Source: Mycteria americana (lineage: Eukaryota; Chordata; Aves; Ciconiiformes; Ciconiidae). Taken from it: a stretch of 64,000 bases of DNA. This document shows, piece after piece, positions 36,701-45,300 of the stretch (position 1 is its first letter; the number at the start of each line of letters is the position of its first letter). Under the pieces are notes generated by a model that did not search any database, had not been told where the DNA came from, and worked only from the letters and a program-made list of their open reading frames with translations. A program made the position numbers and the translations under genes. The stretch is from NCBI RefSeq assembly GCF_035582795.1, contig NC_134367.1, positions 90,007,062 through 90,071,061 on the forward strand, given 5' to 3'.

Positions 36701-37351
36701 CAGAGCCTGGCTATGTTGCTACACCAATTGCAATGGTTCAAGCAGCTGTATCTCTTCTGGAAGATGCAGCTTGTCTGCCTAAACAGTAAGTACTTTCCCA
36801 TGCAGAAGGGCTTGATCTCCCTTAAAGGGACTGTGTGCATATGTTTCTCCTTGAAAATACAGATCTCGTAACCCTGTGGATTTCTGTTATCTCACCCAAA
36901 GGGCTGTGCAATGGAGATACTTCACCAAAAGCTGATTTAAAGCCACTTATTCTTTATCTGCCTTTCAGTTTGAAAGGATGTAGTCACAGGTTTTTAGTAA
37001 TGCTTTTGCAGCATCTGTTGCATCAGTGTCTATATTTTCAGTTAATGGAATGGTTTCTATTGAGTTTGCTGGATGCAGACATGAACTTGTGAATAGAACC
37101 AGCTTGCCAAATTCCTCATATGCTCTCTTGTGGGACAAAGTGGCTTTTTCTTTCTTAGGCAGGGAAACACATCTTTGACTTCAACAAAAGGTGTCACTCA
37201 ATCACTGTACCACTAATGTTTTTCTCTTTTGATGTTCATTAACAGGGGTGGTGTATATTCTCCAGGAGCTGCCTTCTCTAAAACAAAACTGATTGATCGC
37301 CTGAACAAACATGGAGTGGAGTTCTCTGTTATTAGCAAGCCTGAAGTCTGA
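27498..37351 (+). CDS. SCCPDH: SCCPDH, saccharopine dehydrogenase-like oxidoreductase (whole gene, 12 coding exons)
   Basis: Twelve exons with GT–AG borders join in phase to 437 codons plus TGA. Human SCCPDH has 429. The protein starts with a Rossmann dinucleotide-binding fold (GASGFTG, residues 22–28). It continues with the family blocks LVLNCVGPYRFYGEPVV, GASCIDISGEPQ, IHDGTWKSAVYG and IPFIGSDVSVVKRSQRYL. One hydrophobic segment (about residues 291–308) follows, then the conserved tail YVATPIAMVQAA and FSKTKLIDRLNKHGVEFSVI. The family resembles saccharopine dehydrogenase, but its substrate is unsettled. Human SCCPDH has been reported on lipid droplets and other membranes. The ATG has a good context (TCTCTCCATGG). 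The gene looks intact and is driven from a CpG island. It converges with AHCTF1. Confidence 0.97.
27970..28082 (+). CDS. SCCPDH: SCCPDH exon 2
   Basis: The acceptor is GTGCGCAG|GG and the donor is GGCCCG|GTGAGT. It encodes VLLCDVGDAASVAAMARQT and RLVLNCVGP, the second half of the Rossmann fold. It lies inside the CpG island. An 18-base C run (28,160–28,177) follows in intron 2. Confidence 0.95.
29022..29102 (+). CDS. SCCPDH: SCCPDH exon 3
   Basis: The acceptor is TTCTATAG|TATAGA and the donor is CCCCAG|GTATGT. The 27 codons include RFFGEPVVEACVENGAS and CIDISGEPQ. This exon is nearly identical to the human segment and is in phase 0 at both ends. Confidence 0.96.
29580..29709 (+). CDS. SCCPDH: SCCPDH exon 4
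   Basis: The acceptor is GTTTTAG|TTTCTG and the donor is TTGAAAG|GTGACT. It encodes FLEEMYLKYNKKAAEKG, then VYIIGSCGFDTIPADMGVLY, the conserved block after the nucleotide-binding fold. The exon ends one base into a glycine codon. Confidence 0.96.
31254..31303 (+). CDS. SCCPDH: SCCPDH exon 5
   Basis: This is a short 50-base exon between CCTTAAAG and GTTAGT. It encodes TLTAVESFLSVKSGPE and is homologous to the human TLTAVESFLTIHSGPE. Confidence 0.94.
31673..31771. repeat. Left copy of a ~95-base direct repeat flanking an ERV remnant
   Basis: TTTCAATATACTTTAATGCA is followed by an AT-rich block that ends GGTCATTATTAAAATAAT. The right-hand copy is at 32,784–32,875 with few differences and one small length change. 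The 1.0 kb between the copies is retroviral. Confidence 0.9.
31772..32783 (+). mobile_element. ERV remnant: short internal piece plus 3' LTR, in SCCPDH intron 5
   Basis: The LTR is 32,162–32,783. It opens TGTATTGGGTCTGGCTG and ends CCCACCACA, with the avian ERV blocks CATAGCAGCCCTCATAGTGC and CAGCTGACCCAAACTGACC. A purine-rich tract (GGGGTGGAG) just before it fits a polypurine tract. Upstream, 31,772–32,161 looks like internal leader: TTGGTGCCCAAC near 31,800 resembles a primer-binding site. No 5' LTR or viral genes are seen, so the element is a broken fossil. It lies in the same orientation as SCCPDH. Confidence 0.8.
32784..32875. repeat. Right copy of the ~95-base direct repeat
   Basis: This copy begins immediately after the LTR end and repeats 31,673–31,771. 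The next SCCPDH exon starts 52 bases further on, so this copy is probably the original host sequence. Confidence 0.9.
32928..33058 (+). CDS. SCCPDH: SCCPDH exon 6
   Basis: The acceptor is GTCATCAG|GGTTGT and the donor is AAAAGAAG|GTATAAG. It encodes CIHDGTWKSAVYGLANQDNL and PVPVVGAKLKR. The exon ends two bases into an arginine codon completed by exon 7. Confidence 0.95.
33568..33685 (+). CDS. SCCPDH: SCCPDH exon 7
   Basis: The acceptor is CATTTGCAG|AGGACC and the donor is ACACCT|GTAAGT. It encodes GPVFYNQEFKQYSIPFIGSD and VSVVKRSQRYLHTELQETP, matching the human block IPFMGSDVSVVRRTQRYL. Confidence 0.96.
34864..34983 (+). CDS. SCCPDH: SCCPDH exon 8, membrane segment
   Basis: The acceptor is TTGCCTCAG|GTGCAG and the donor is ACAAAA|GTAAGT. 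It encodes the only strong hydrophobic stretch of the protein, GSVIKLMFAGILFLLLVKF, followed by basic residues (GRKLLTK). This fits a single membrane-embedded or hairpin segment and the reported lipid-droplet association of the human protein. The intron that follows is only 116 bases and carries 25 consecutive T (35,053–35,077). Confidence 0.96.
35100..35156 (+). CDS. SCCPDH: SCCPDH exon 9
   Basis: The acceptor is TTATATAG|TACCCG and the donor is AAACAG|GTAACT. It encodes YPEFFSAGRFTKKGPTQKQ, equivalent to the human segment ending GPTQKQ. Confidence 0.95.
35215..35240. repeat. Perfect 10-bp inverted repeat in SCCPDH intron 9
   Basis: AGTAATCTAG (35,215–35,224) pairs with CTAGATTACT (35,231–35,240) across AGTCAA. 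A CTCTAGA element follows nearby. No function is inferred. Confidence 0.7.
35755..35866 (+). CDS. SCCPDH: SCCPDH exon 10
   Basis: The acceptor is CACTACAG|TTGGAT and the donor is GGACCAG|GTATGT. It encodes SFTMTFFGEGYSEGQ and KPNVKICTEVKGP. Human has SFTLTFFGQGYSQG and KPNIKICTQVKGP. Confidence 0.96.
36704..36785 (+). CDS. SCCPDH: SCCPDH exon 11
   Basis: The acceptor follows a T-rich tract (TTTGTCAG|AGCCTG) and the donor is CCTAAACA|GTAAGT. It encodes PGYVATPIAMVQAAVSLLED, the conserved C-terminal core. Confidence 0.96.
37246..37351 (+). CDS. SCCPDH: SCCPDH exon 12, C-terminus and stop
   Basis: The acceptor is TTCATTAACAG|GGGTGG. It encodes GGVYSPGAAFSKTKLIDRLN and KHGVEFSVISKPEV, then TGA at 37,349–37,351. 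Human ends FSVISSSEV. Confidence 0.97.
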
Positions 37352-37399
37352 AGTCAAAACATAACTGTATGAACTAATACCTTTCCTGGGTCTAACTCC

Positions 37400-37405
37400 A
37401 ATAAA
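37400..37405 (+). terminator. SCCPDH: SCCPDH polyadenylation signal AATAAA
   Basis: A canonical AATAAA lies 49 bases after the stop codon, giving a very short 3' UTR if used. No other strong + strand signal was noted before the copied AHCTF1 fragment. Confidence 0.75.
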
Positions 37406-37686
37406 AATCATTTGGCTGTAATAGCCTAATCATAAAATACTTTCACTGTGCTATTGTTTACAGGAGAAACAGAAGAAAAATTGAGTTAAAAATTATATTA
37501 CTATTTGCTACACTGAGCAAACCCATAAAGGGTATTGAGCATATTAAATTAGTGACTTACTGGGTACTAGTTCTAGAATTTTGTTTAATCTTCTCATCTA
37601 AGTTTCAAGTTATTACTTAATGGAACCTTTGTAGGATTTGTTGGTGTATACATTTATTGTAGCAGTAGAGATTCTAAAAGCTCTGA

Positions 37687-37900
37687 AAATTACTCTGAGA
37701 TATAAAATACTCTCCATCTCCCTCAGCTGCATCGCATTTGCTGTCTTTGTTACCAGGCAAATCACATGCAGCCTGTTGCTCTGTACTGTCATAGCTGTAC
37801 TGAAGATTGCCTGATGGGTGGTGTTCACTATATGGTGATGTTTCAGGTGCTTCTTCGGAGGTTTGTGCCTTAACCGCACTCTCTTCAATAACCTAAAGTT
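37687..37900 (-). pseudogene. Copied fragment of the last AHCTF1 coding exon
   Basis: These 214 bases align without gaps to 42,104–42,317, the acceptor end of the last AHCTF1 exon, with about 7 differences by eye (~97% identity). The copy keeps the splice-acceptor AG and about 8 intron bases, then the exon from GTTATTGAAGAG. In the exon frame it would encode about 68 residues, ending GEYFISQSNF, and meets a TAG four codons after homology ends. It lies on the same strand as AHCTF1, 3.2 kb past that gene's stop codon. The retained intron bases point to a DNA-level copy rather than a spliced retrocopy. Confidence 0.9.
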
Positions 37901-37938
37901 GGGTGAGACCTTAAAGAGGTCTCACCAACCTTAAAGAG
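37899..37938. repeat. Hairpin and short direct repeat at the edge of the copied exon
   Basis: TTGGGTGAGACC and GGTCTCACCAA form an 11-bp stem with one bulged G and a 7-base loop (TTAAAGA). ACCTTAAAGAG also occurs twice, 20 bases apart (37,908–37,918 and 37,928–37,938). The structure starts where homology to AHCTF1 stops. Confidence 0.8.
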
Positions 37939-37939
37939 C

Positions 37940-39020
37940 TGGTGGCACTAGCCTGGAGGAGAAAGGGAAGGTGAAAGAACGGGGGAAACCATCCTCCCCG
38001 TCTTCCCCCTCGACTGGGTCTCCGAGGAGAAAAGCTGTGAGGAGAAAGGAAGGAGTGGAAGGAGAAAGCGTGTCATTATTAATAGTTTCGAGAGATGGCG
38101 CCCGAGGTGCGGAGATGACGGCAGTACCAACTACAACTTCCCAATCGGTTTTTTGACCAGTGACGTTATCGTCTCATAAGCCGATGTTACACGGTACAGT
38201 AAAATGATAGTCCTGACCCATCTCCCAGAAGTGACAAACCGCACCGCCGGGAACACATACTGCAAGTGTGTATCTTACATCATACAACCATGCGCGCAAA
38301 TGACAAACCATTGTGACCAGCGACTATTAAACTAAAAAAATGAATGCTTATAACGCATTTATTTTAACATGCTCTGGTCAGATCTGTCGTTATCTCAACC
38401 CTTCATACCCCACGTTGGGTGCCAAAGAGGACTGTCGTGGTTTAACCCCAGCTGGCAACTAAGCCCCACACAGCCGCTCGCTCACTGCCCCGCGGTGGGA
38501 GAGGGGAGAGAATCAGAAGGGTAAAAGTGAGAAAACTCATGGGTTGAAATAAGAACAGTTTAATAATTGAAATAAAACATAATAATAATAATAATAAATA
38601 ATAATAACAATACATTGTAATGAGAAGGAAAACAACAGAAGAGTGAGAGAGGAAGAAAACTCAGGAAAAACAAGTGATGCAAGCACTCACCTCCCACCGA
38701 CTGACCCCCAGCCAGTCCCCGAGCAGCGATCACTGCCCCCCGGCCACCTCCCCCCAGCTTATATACTGCGCATGACGTCCTATGCTATGGAATAGCCCTT
38801 TGGCCGGTTGGGGTCAGCTGTCCTGGCTGTGCTCCCTCCCAGCTTCTTGTGCGCCTGGCAGAGCTTGGGGAGCTGACAAGTCCCTGACTTAGTGTAAGCA
38901 CTGCTTAGCGACAAATCAGTCATCGGTGTGTTACCACATTATTCTCACGCTAAATCCAAAACACAGCACTACTCCAGCTACTAGGAAGAAAATGAATTCT
39001 ATCCCAGTCGAAACCAAAAA
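37940..39020 (-). mobile_element. Partial ERV: 5' LTR, primer-binding site and leader, between SCCPDH and AHCTF1
   Basis: On the - strand the LTR runs 39,020 to 38,433 and ends TAAACCACGACA. Eight bases after the LTR edge comes TTTGGCACCCAACGTGGGG (38,426–38,408). This resembles lysine-tRNA primer-binding sites and sets the orientation. About 470 bases of leader-like sequence follow. No gag, pol, env or second LTR is seen, so this is a broken fossil. The LTR holds a TATA-like TATATAAG near 38,760 and an (ATA)n tract at 38,581–38,607. The left edge is approximate. It is the same family as the LTRs at 10.8 and 26.5 kb. Confidence 0.8.
38408..38426 (-). other. Retroviral primer-binding site
   Basis: The - strand sequence TTTGGCACCCAACGTGGGG resembles the TGGCGCCCAACGTGGGG class that pairs with the 3' end of lysine tRNA. 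It sits just inside the LTR, as expected for a 5' LTR. Confidence 0.75.
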
Positions 39021-39070
39021 GGAGCAAAATACAGAAAGGAGAAAGAAGAAAAGTACTACAAGGGATGAAA

Positions 39071-39132
39071 GAGGTAAAGAAAGTTAAAGAGGTAGGTAAA
39101 GAAAGTTAAAGAGGTACGTAAAGAAAGTAAAG
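39071..39132. repeat. Three tandem 18–22-base GAGGTA..AAAGAAAGTTAAA units
   Basis: Units at 39,071–39,088, 39,089–39,110 and 39,111–39,132 share GAGGTA and AAAGAAAGT. This purine-rich minisatellite lies just beyond the LTR, and some of it may be low-complexity expansion. Confidence 0.75.
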
Positions 39133-40551
39133 GTTTTTTTTTAAAAAAAGTTTACTAAAATGTAACATTTTTGGTTCTCGTGTTAGGGATCAATTAATTA
39201 TGCCTGTGACTAATTATCACTTTAGGGTTTGTCTGTAAATCGAGCTGTACTACATCAGCTTTTTATTCAACACTATTTTATAGGATCCAGTATGGCTTGT
39301 ACTGTGAGTTGCTCCATATACTCACCGTTTCTATTTTTGCTAATTTGAAATTGACTGAGTCTTTTTAAAAGTACAACCTGGAAAGATCTTGGAAATAAAT
39401 GACACTCCTTGACCAAGATCACAAAAGACCTCTCTGTAAAAAAACGATCGAGTGCCTCCTCTTCATAGCTGAGCAAGCAAATGCATACACAAGCACTGCT
39501 GTCCGGTAGGAGTGCCCCCACTAATAGCTTAAGTTAGGAATCAAGTTTTGCAAACACACTTGAAAGTAATACTGAGTTCCAGGGTGACAGAAATGTAGAT
39601 AAAAGCTAGCTAGTGCTTCAGACCAGTAAACTGATAAATGCCAGTCATTTGCATTACACTTACATGGATGTTAATAACGGGAGATAAGCAAGCTGACCAC
39701 TCTACAACTGTGTATTAGCCAAAACTGCTTTTAGTTGGTTCTTTGAATAGTCTTACCTGGCCTGCAAAACTGTTGGATCCTGCTGAGATGAGCATACCAT
39801 TCTCGTCCTTCAGGAAGCTACTATGAGGCCAACAGGCCAGATCAAAAGTAAAGGATTTCCTGTGCCCTGGATTCCCAGGGTCATATGTGCTTGCGCTGTT
39901 GGTGTTTGTAGCAATCACACCCCTACTTCCTGCATCCTTCTCTCTCTGTGTATTAAAATGACAATTGTAGTATCAAAATACCAGCAACCAGTCATCCACT
40001 CATCGTTCCTGGTTTAGTCTCATCAGTACGTGTAACTTGCATTTTTCCCTCTACCTCCCATGCTGGGCATCCGCATAGGACGGTGCGCTGCAAAATGCAT
40101 TTCATTTTAGGAACAGCTTTAGTTCAGAAGGAACCACGGTACGTTGATCTCCAAGCATACCAGAGACACTCATCTTCTTGACTACTTTGGCGAAAAAAGC
40201 ATTCCTGGAACGGAAACCCAGAAGTTTTGCACAGAAGACAAAAGTACAAGCAAAATAAGAAACACATGCTATCTTATTACTTGAAATTTTATTATTTCAT
40301 CGTATTTTCAGATTGGCCTAGACTAATTACCTTACAAGCATTGCCTAACAACTCATGACAAACTATGGATTGGCTTCTGCCTGGAGCTTGTGTTTTCTCC
40401 ACCAGAAATCAACAACTAAGCTATTTATGAGTAGTTACATGGGAACTGATGCAATTGCAGCAAATCAATTTATTGTGCTGACAACCCTGAGAGTAGTCTT
40501 CCATGAGAGGAGGTTCCAATGGGGGATTAAACGACTTAGTTATCTGTGGCC
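39133..40551. other. AHCTF1 3' flank / probable 3' UTR, no other gene
   Basis: Only short open frames are seen. A 67-codon - strand frame at 39,715–39,918 does not resemble ELYS. I looked here for the mammalian ELYS C-terminal blocks (SPPPVEIRLISPLASP, PKQILRRKML) and did not find them. Confidence 0.5.
40288..40293 (-). terminator. AHCTF1: Candidate AHCTF1 polyadenylation signal
   Basis: AATAAA on the - strand lies 259 bases after the stop codon. A second AATAAA at 40,474–40,469 is only 78 bases after the stop. Which one is used cannot be told from sequence alone. Confidence 0.4.
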
Positions 40552-42309
40552 TTAATTGCACACTGGGCATGCTCTTGTAATACGTTCTGCTAAAATTCGT
40601 AGTATTTCACCACGTCGTGATGGGTTTCTGCCTTCACGCAGCAACGGCCTGCCACCAGGTCCTTGGGGGAAGGCCTCCTCCCCTGTGCTCTCCTCCGATA
40701 CTGACCGTCTCTTTCTGCCCCGACGCCCTGTCCTTACTGTAGTCCTGGGTGTGGCTGATTCCTCAGTTGGCTGTGCAGGCGTTTGCTCAGGAGTATCCAT
40801 TTTTTCTGGTTCAGCATGTGGAACTCTTCTTCTTCTTCTCCTAGGAGTATCAAGGACTTCCACCTTCCCACCTGAATGTATGTCTTCCTGAGCAGAGAGA
40901 GATGCTGTGTCTGCCAAGAGATTTTGTGCCCCCTTCCTAGCACTTCTTCTAGGAGTGACAGGCAGTTTAAATTCTGTTTGAGGAAGCGATGATTTAGACA
41001 CATCAAGGTCAGAATTTTCTGAAACTTCTGATGAACTCTTCTTTCTTCTTCTGCCTCTTTTAGCTGGCACAGGTAAAAGGACTTGGTCACTAGGCTGCAC
41101 CTCTTGATCCTTGACAATATTTCCAGTAACTTGTAAATTAATGCTTTTCGGTTTTCTTGCACTTCTACCGGGACTGACTGCCGGCTTTATCTTCTGATCA
41201 GTGTCAACCTGGCCAGTTGCTTGATCTCCTGCTGAACTTTTTCCTCCTCTAGGCCTTTTGGGAGTAGCAGAAGCAATAAGGCTACCTTCAGCAACAGAAG
41301 TTTCCTCATTAGCCTCTTCCAAGAGCTCAGAGGCAGCTTCCTTTGCCCTCCTGAATCCTCTTCTTGGAGTAACGGCTGTGGACTGCGTACTGACGGACAA
41401 CGCTCGTCCATCAGAATGGCTGCTTTCTCCTTTTTCGGAATTAGTCGGTTTAGGCTTCCTACCTCTCCTAGGAGTCACAGGTATCACAGGTATTTGCTCA
41501 TCTTGAGCATCTTGTTCTGTTTGAAGACGAGAAGTCTCAGATGCTTCTTTCGTTCGCCTGGTACTCCTCCTAGGAGACAGTCCTAACAAAAGTGGCTTGT
41601 CTCTCTTCAGTAGTTGCTGAGCGCCTGCCGATGCAATACTTAGACCTCTACTCGGTTGTCCCCTTGTGCGGGTTCTCGGAGTGATGACGTACTCTACTTG
41701 CTGTATGCTGGTTTCATCCTCCACTCCTTCTGGCACAGTTGTTAAGGGAGCTTTTGCCTTCTGGAATCTAGCTACCTTTTTACCTATGTTTTCATGAATA
41801 GGTTGTTCTACCACTTCAGAGGTAAAGTCTTTACTTCTTGTGTCTTTGATTACATCCAGCAAGTTCTCAGCAATAGCTACCTTAATGGGTTCAGGCACGT
41901 ATGGCAGCGACTCTGCAATATTTTGAGATTCCTGATCACTAGTTACAGTGGACACTGAGTTTGTAACATGTTCTTGCTTTTCAGTATTTCCAAAACTGTT
42001 CACAGGTTTTTCCTCTGTTGCTGTGCCAGCCGCTTTAGAAGCATCTACTAACGTAGGGTCTCCCGTCTCCGCTTCACCTTCTTCTGCTTCCAAGAATAAA
42101 GTGAAATTACTCTGAGATAGAAAATGCTCTCCATCTCCCTCAGCTGCATCGCATTCGCCATCTTTGTTACCAGGCAAATCACATGCAGCCCGTTGCTCTG
42201 TACTGTCATAGCTGTACTGAAGATTGCCTGATGGGTGGTGTTCACTATATGGTGATGTTTCAGGTGCTTCTTCGGAGGTTTGTGCCTTAACCGCACTCTC
42301 TTCAATAAC
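40552..42309 (-). CDS. AHCTF1: AHCTF1 last coding exon: acidic region, basic repeats, C-terminus
   Basis: The acceptor TTAACTTCAG|GTTATT opens 585 codons and TAA at 40,554–40,552. The conserved blocks are [18 protein letters not shown] and [20 protein letters not shown], the latter identical to human. The rest is disordered, with about ten basic units: [66 protein letters not shown] and GRRGRKRR. Several fit AT-hooks or CDK (S/T)PxK/R sites, suited to chromatin binding and mitotic control. The final ~35 residues ([20 protein letters not shown] region) do not resemble the human end. A hidden donor before the stop cannot be excluded. Confidence 0.93.
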   Translation of the reverse strand, partial: VIEESAVKAQTSEEAPETSPYSEHHPSGNLQYSYDSTEQRAACDLPGNKDGECDAAEGDGEHFLSQSNFTLFLEAEEGEAETGDPTLVDASKAAGTATEEKPVNSFGNTEKQEHVTNSVSTVTSDQESQNIAESLPYVPEPIKVAIAENLLDVIKDTRSKDFTSEVVEQPIHENIGKKVARFQKAKAPLTTVPEGVEDETSIQQVEYVITPRTRTRGQPSRGLSIASAGAQQLLKRDKPLLLGLSPRRSTRRTKEASETSRLQTEQDAQDEQIPVIPVTPRRGRKPKPTNSEKGESSHSDGRALSVSTQSTAVTPRRGFRRAKEAASELLEEANEETSVAEGSLIASATPKRPRGGKSSAGDQATGQVDTDQKIKPAVSPGRSARKPKSINLQVTGNIVKDQEVQPSDQVLLPVPAKRGRRRKKSSSEVSENSDLDVSKSSLPQTEFKLPVTPRRSARKGAQNLLADTASLSAQEDIHSGGKVEVLDTPRRRRRRVPHAEPEKMDTPEQTPAQPTEESATPRTTVRTGRRGRKRRSVSEESTGEEAFPQGPGGRPLLREGRNPSRRGEILRILAERITRACPVCN

Positions 42310-45300
42310 CTGAAGTTAAGAAATGTCTGTTAATGCGTTACTAATTACCAGACAGACTAACTTCAAAGTGAGCTAGATGAAACTGAGGAGAGTGAAATGC
42401 TGCTTTTCCTTTCAGATCACCACTGAATGTAAAGTTAGAAACGTACAACGTACTCTCTACTACAGCTAAAAGCTTATGCGTTTAAGGGACAGAGAACAGA
42501 GTATTCGGTGTATGCAGTCACATGCTCCATTTCTGATAGTTCTGTTCACGACTAACGAGTTGCCGCCACCCGTGAACAAAGTGAGCAGTTTTACAATCCA
42601 AGCGGTAGACACAACTGGCAGTAATCATCACATTGCAGTACTCCCTGGCCTGACCACAAATCCACACAGAGTGACCGACTCTGCATCTAACAGGGTAAAA
42701 TACAGTTATGGCCCCAAAGTTTAAAGTTGCAGTCACAACAGCTGTCACCGCAACACGCCGTCAAACTGGCCAGGTGTCACAGCCGACAACTCAGGACTGC
42801 ACTTTAAGGAATCACTTGGATTGCATGAGACAACACGTATATTCTAAATACCTCCGTCTCGTGTTTTGTAGTTCCCTGTACTGAGCAATTAGTCTTTCCT
42901 TCTAGACCCACATGAGATACTCAAGCTTTTATGTTGAGAACAAAAGTACTATCTGTTACCTATTTCCAGTGACTCAAATGGCCCAGATAATTTAATCAAC
43001 GTGTAGGGACCTTTGCCCAGCCCTCTAAGTGACAGCGATAGCCAACGATGGCAGAAGGAAGAAGCCGCTCAGCAGGAGTCTCCATAGAATCTGCTTATTC
43101 TCTTGCCTCCTGCCTTGTCAAAAGTTGCGAAAGCATCACGTTATAGCAACATGCCTTGCTTCAAAACTGAATTCAAGACGTGCGAGTCCGCATAAACTTT
43201 CCTTTTATGCTTACAAATCTGCAAACAGGAAAGCAGTAAGTAGGTTGTTCTAAATTCGGGGGAGGTAGACAAGCCCAAACCAGATGTTTACATCTAAATC
43301 AGTAAGAACCAGTTACAACAAAAGCAGAAAAACCTCCACTGTACTGCTACATGAATGACTGCAGGAGCTTTGTGACCGTCTCAGGTACCTGCTCCCTTCT
43401 TCTCATCACAAATTTTCCATCTACTCCCATGAGTGATTTATGTATTCCCAAGTCTATAATCATCTTCTCTACAGCGTCGTCCTAAATCCCAAAGCTGAGA
43501 CCAGCTAAATAAGTAAGTGACTGCCTATTTAACTTCATCTGAAATCTGGGACACTGAAAAGCACTGTCCCTTACTTAAGACCAATGTCTGTGTGGTACGC
43601 CTGCCTTTCAGTTTGTATTTCACTCTGGCTAGTGTTAATTCCTGTGACTATAATCCTACAGGAATTTGACGCTCTACTCCGTATGGTACTTAGAGGACAT
43701 CCACAAGGACTCCAAATACCTCATCAGCCCCAGCAGAAGCAAGGAAGAACCTGGGGAAAAACCTGGGACAACTGGAGAAGCTCTAGTTCTCGTTTTCAGT
43801 CCATGCGAACAACCTTTTAAGATTCATATTGTACAAGTTTAGATGTTAAAAAACCATGGGTTTACAGAAAAAAAAAAAAAAAAAACAACCCCCAAAAGCC
43901 TGAGAGTTTTAAGTAGCTGGAAATATCTTGACACTGAAATTAACTCATTCCTGGGAATTCTGTTTATGTTAATCAGGAACAAATAGTAAAGGACTGAAGC
44001 ACCTAAACCATTCTGAAAATGAGTTTGGTTCCCACGTCATATTGTCATTCGCTAAATGGCCCCCAGTATCGAAAAGCTGCACTCCCCAGCTTTTCTTATT
44101 GCCTTTAACATCAAAACTATTTCTTTTTTAAGTCAAATAAGAAACGTTTAAGTTCTAGAAAACCAAGCGAACGCATGGGTATTTTAAAAAATAGGTTAGG
44201 CACTTTTTGGTACTAGTACAGCTCTCAAAGGCCCAAGTCTTGACAGGTTCCATTCTCTGCTGTAGGGACAGGAAACGCATAGGAGAAAAATGTACCTGCC
44301 CTTACGTAATGAGGTTTTAACTTGTGCTAGCCAGCTAAAGAAACGGAGACACTTTGGGGTGCCTTCTAATTGTCAGTAAGACAGGACTGCCCTCAAGTTG
44401 CAAAATGGGAAAATAGTTTACTTACATGAATTTCCTCTGTTTTAGGAAGACTGTTAGAAACAGTTCTTTCTTCCTGCGGAAAAGGAACATTTTCTTCAAC
44501 TTCAGCTGCTTCTCGGTTACCTTCTTTAGGTAAATCCACACGCTTCCCCTCCAGGCGATTTTCTGAAGGAGTACTGACCATAGCCTCACTGTCAAGGATA
44601 CTTATCACAGCTGGAAGAGATTTATATCATTGTAACTTATCTGCTATGTAAAAGACTCGGGTTTAAGCAACAGCAAGTAACAGGGGGAACAGGAGCCAAC
44701 AGTACAGTTCTCCATCCTGCCACATCTATTGGGCTTTCTCCAAAACCTAGAAGCCAGAACTGTCTGTCTGTAAAGGAGGCAGCCCCACAATATGGAGGAG
44801 GAAAAAAAAAACAAAAACAAAAAGAAAAAAGAAAAAGGGGAAGGGGAAAATCAGCTGGCAAGTCCATGGACAAAAAGAACAGCAGAGGAAAGGGTGGCTG
44901 GAAAGGCACACTGATAGCTGCTGCTTCTTCACAGCCGGAATACCGAGGATGCATCATCTTTTAAAATAGGGACTCAAGCAGCAGATCCCCACAGCACACA
45001 AATGAGTAGTGGGGTACAACATTCAAATAAATACTGAACGCTCCTTCTCATAGTCTACATTCTACCCGTTTTCTCAAAATCTTTGTCAAGAAGAGGAACA
45101 TTCAGTGTGCGTTTTCGACAAGGACTTTCTCTGAGGAGGGCATTCTCTCTACAGTTGAATGAAAGTTAGCAGTAACATGCCAGTAGTACTTCAGTCCGAG
45201 ACACCTCTCGTGGTATGGCAAACTCCACATTTTACTTTACTAAGGAGTTCAGCTACCTTAACTCACACAACATCTCCAACATACTGTACATACATGCACT

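Noticed and set aside
42175-42177. TTG as a start for a separate 541-codon gene
   Set aside because: The frame continues upstream to a proper splice acceptor at 42,309 and matches ELYS there, so it is internal to AHCTF1.
42048-42305. 85-codon - strand frame overlapping the start of the last AHCTF1 exon, with a twin at 37,613–37,888
   Set aside because: This is an out-of-frame shadow of the real exon. Its twin reflects the duplicated DNA, not a second gene family.
44747-44957. Phenylalanine-rich membrane-like frames on the - strand
   Set aside because: They are produced by an A-rich low-complexity tract in an AHCTF1 intron.
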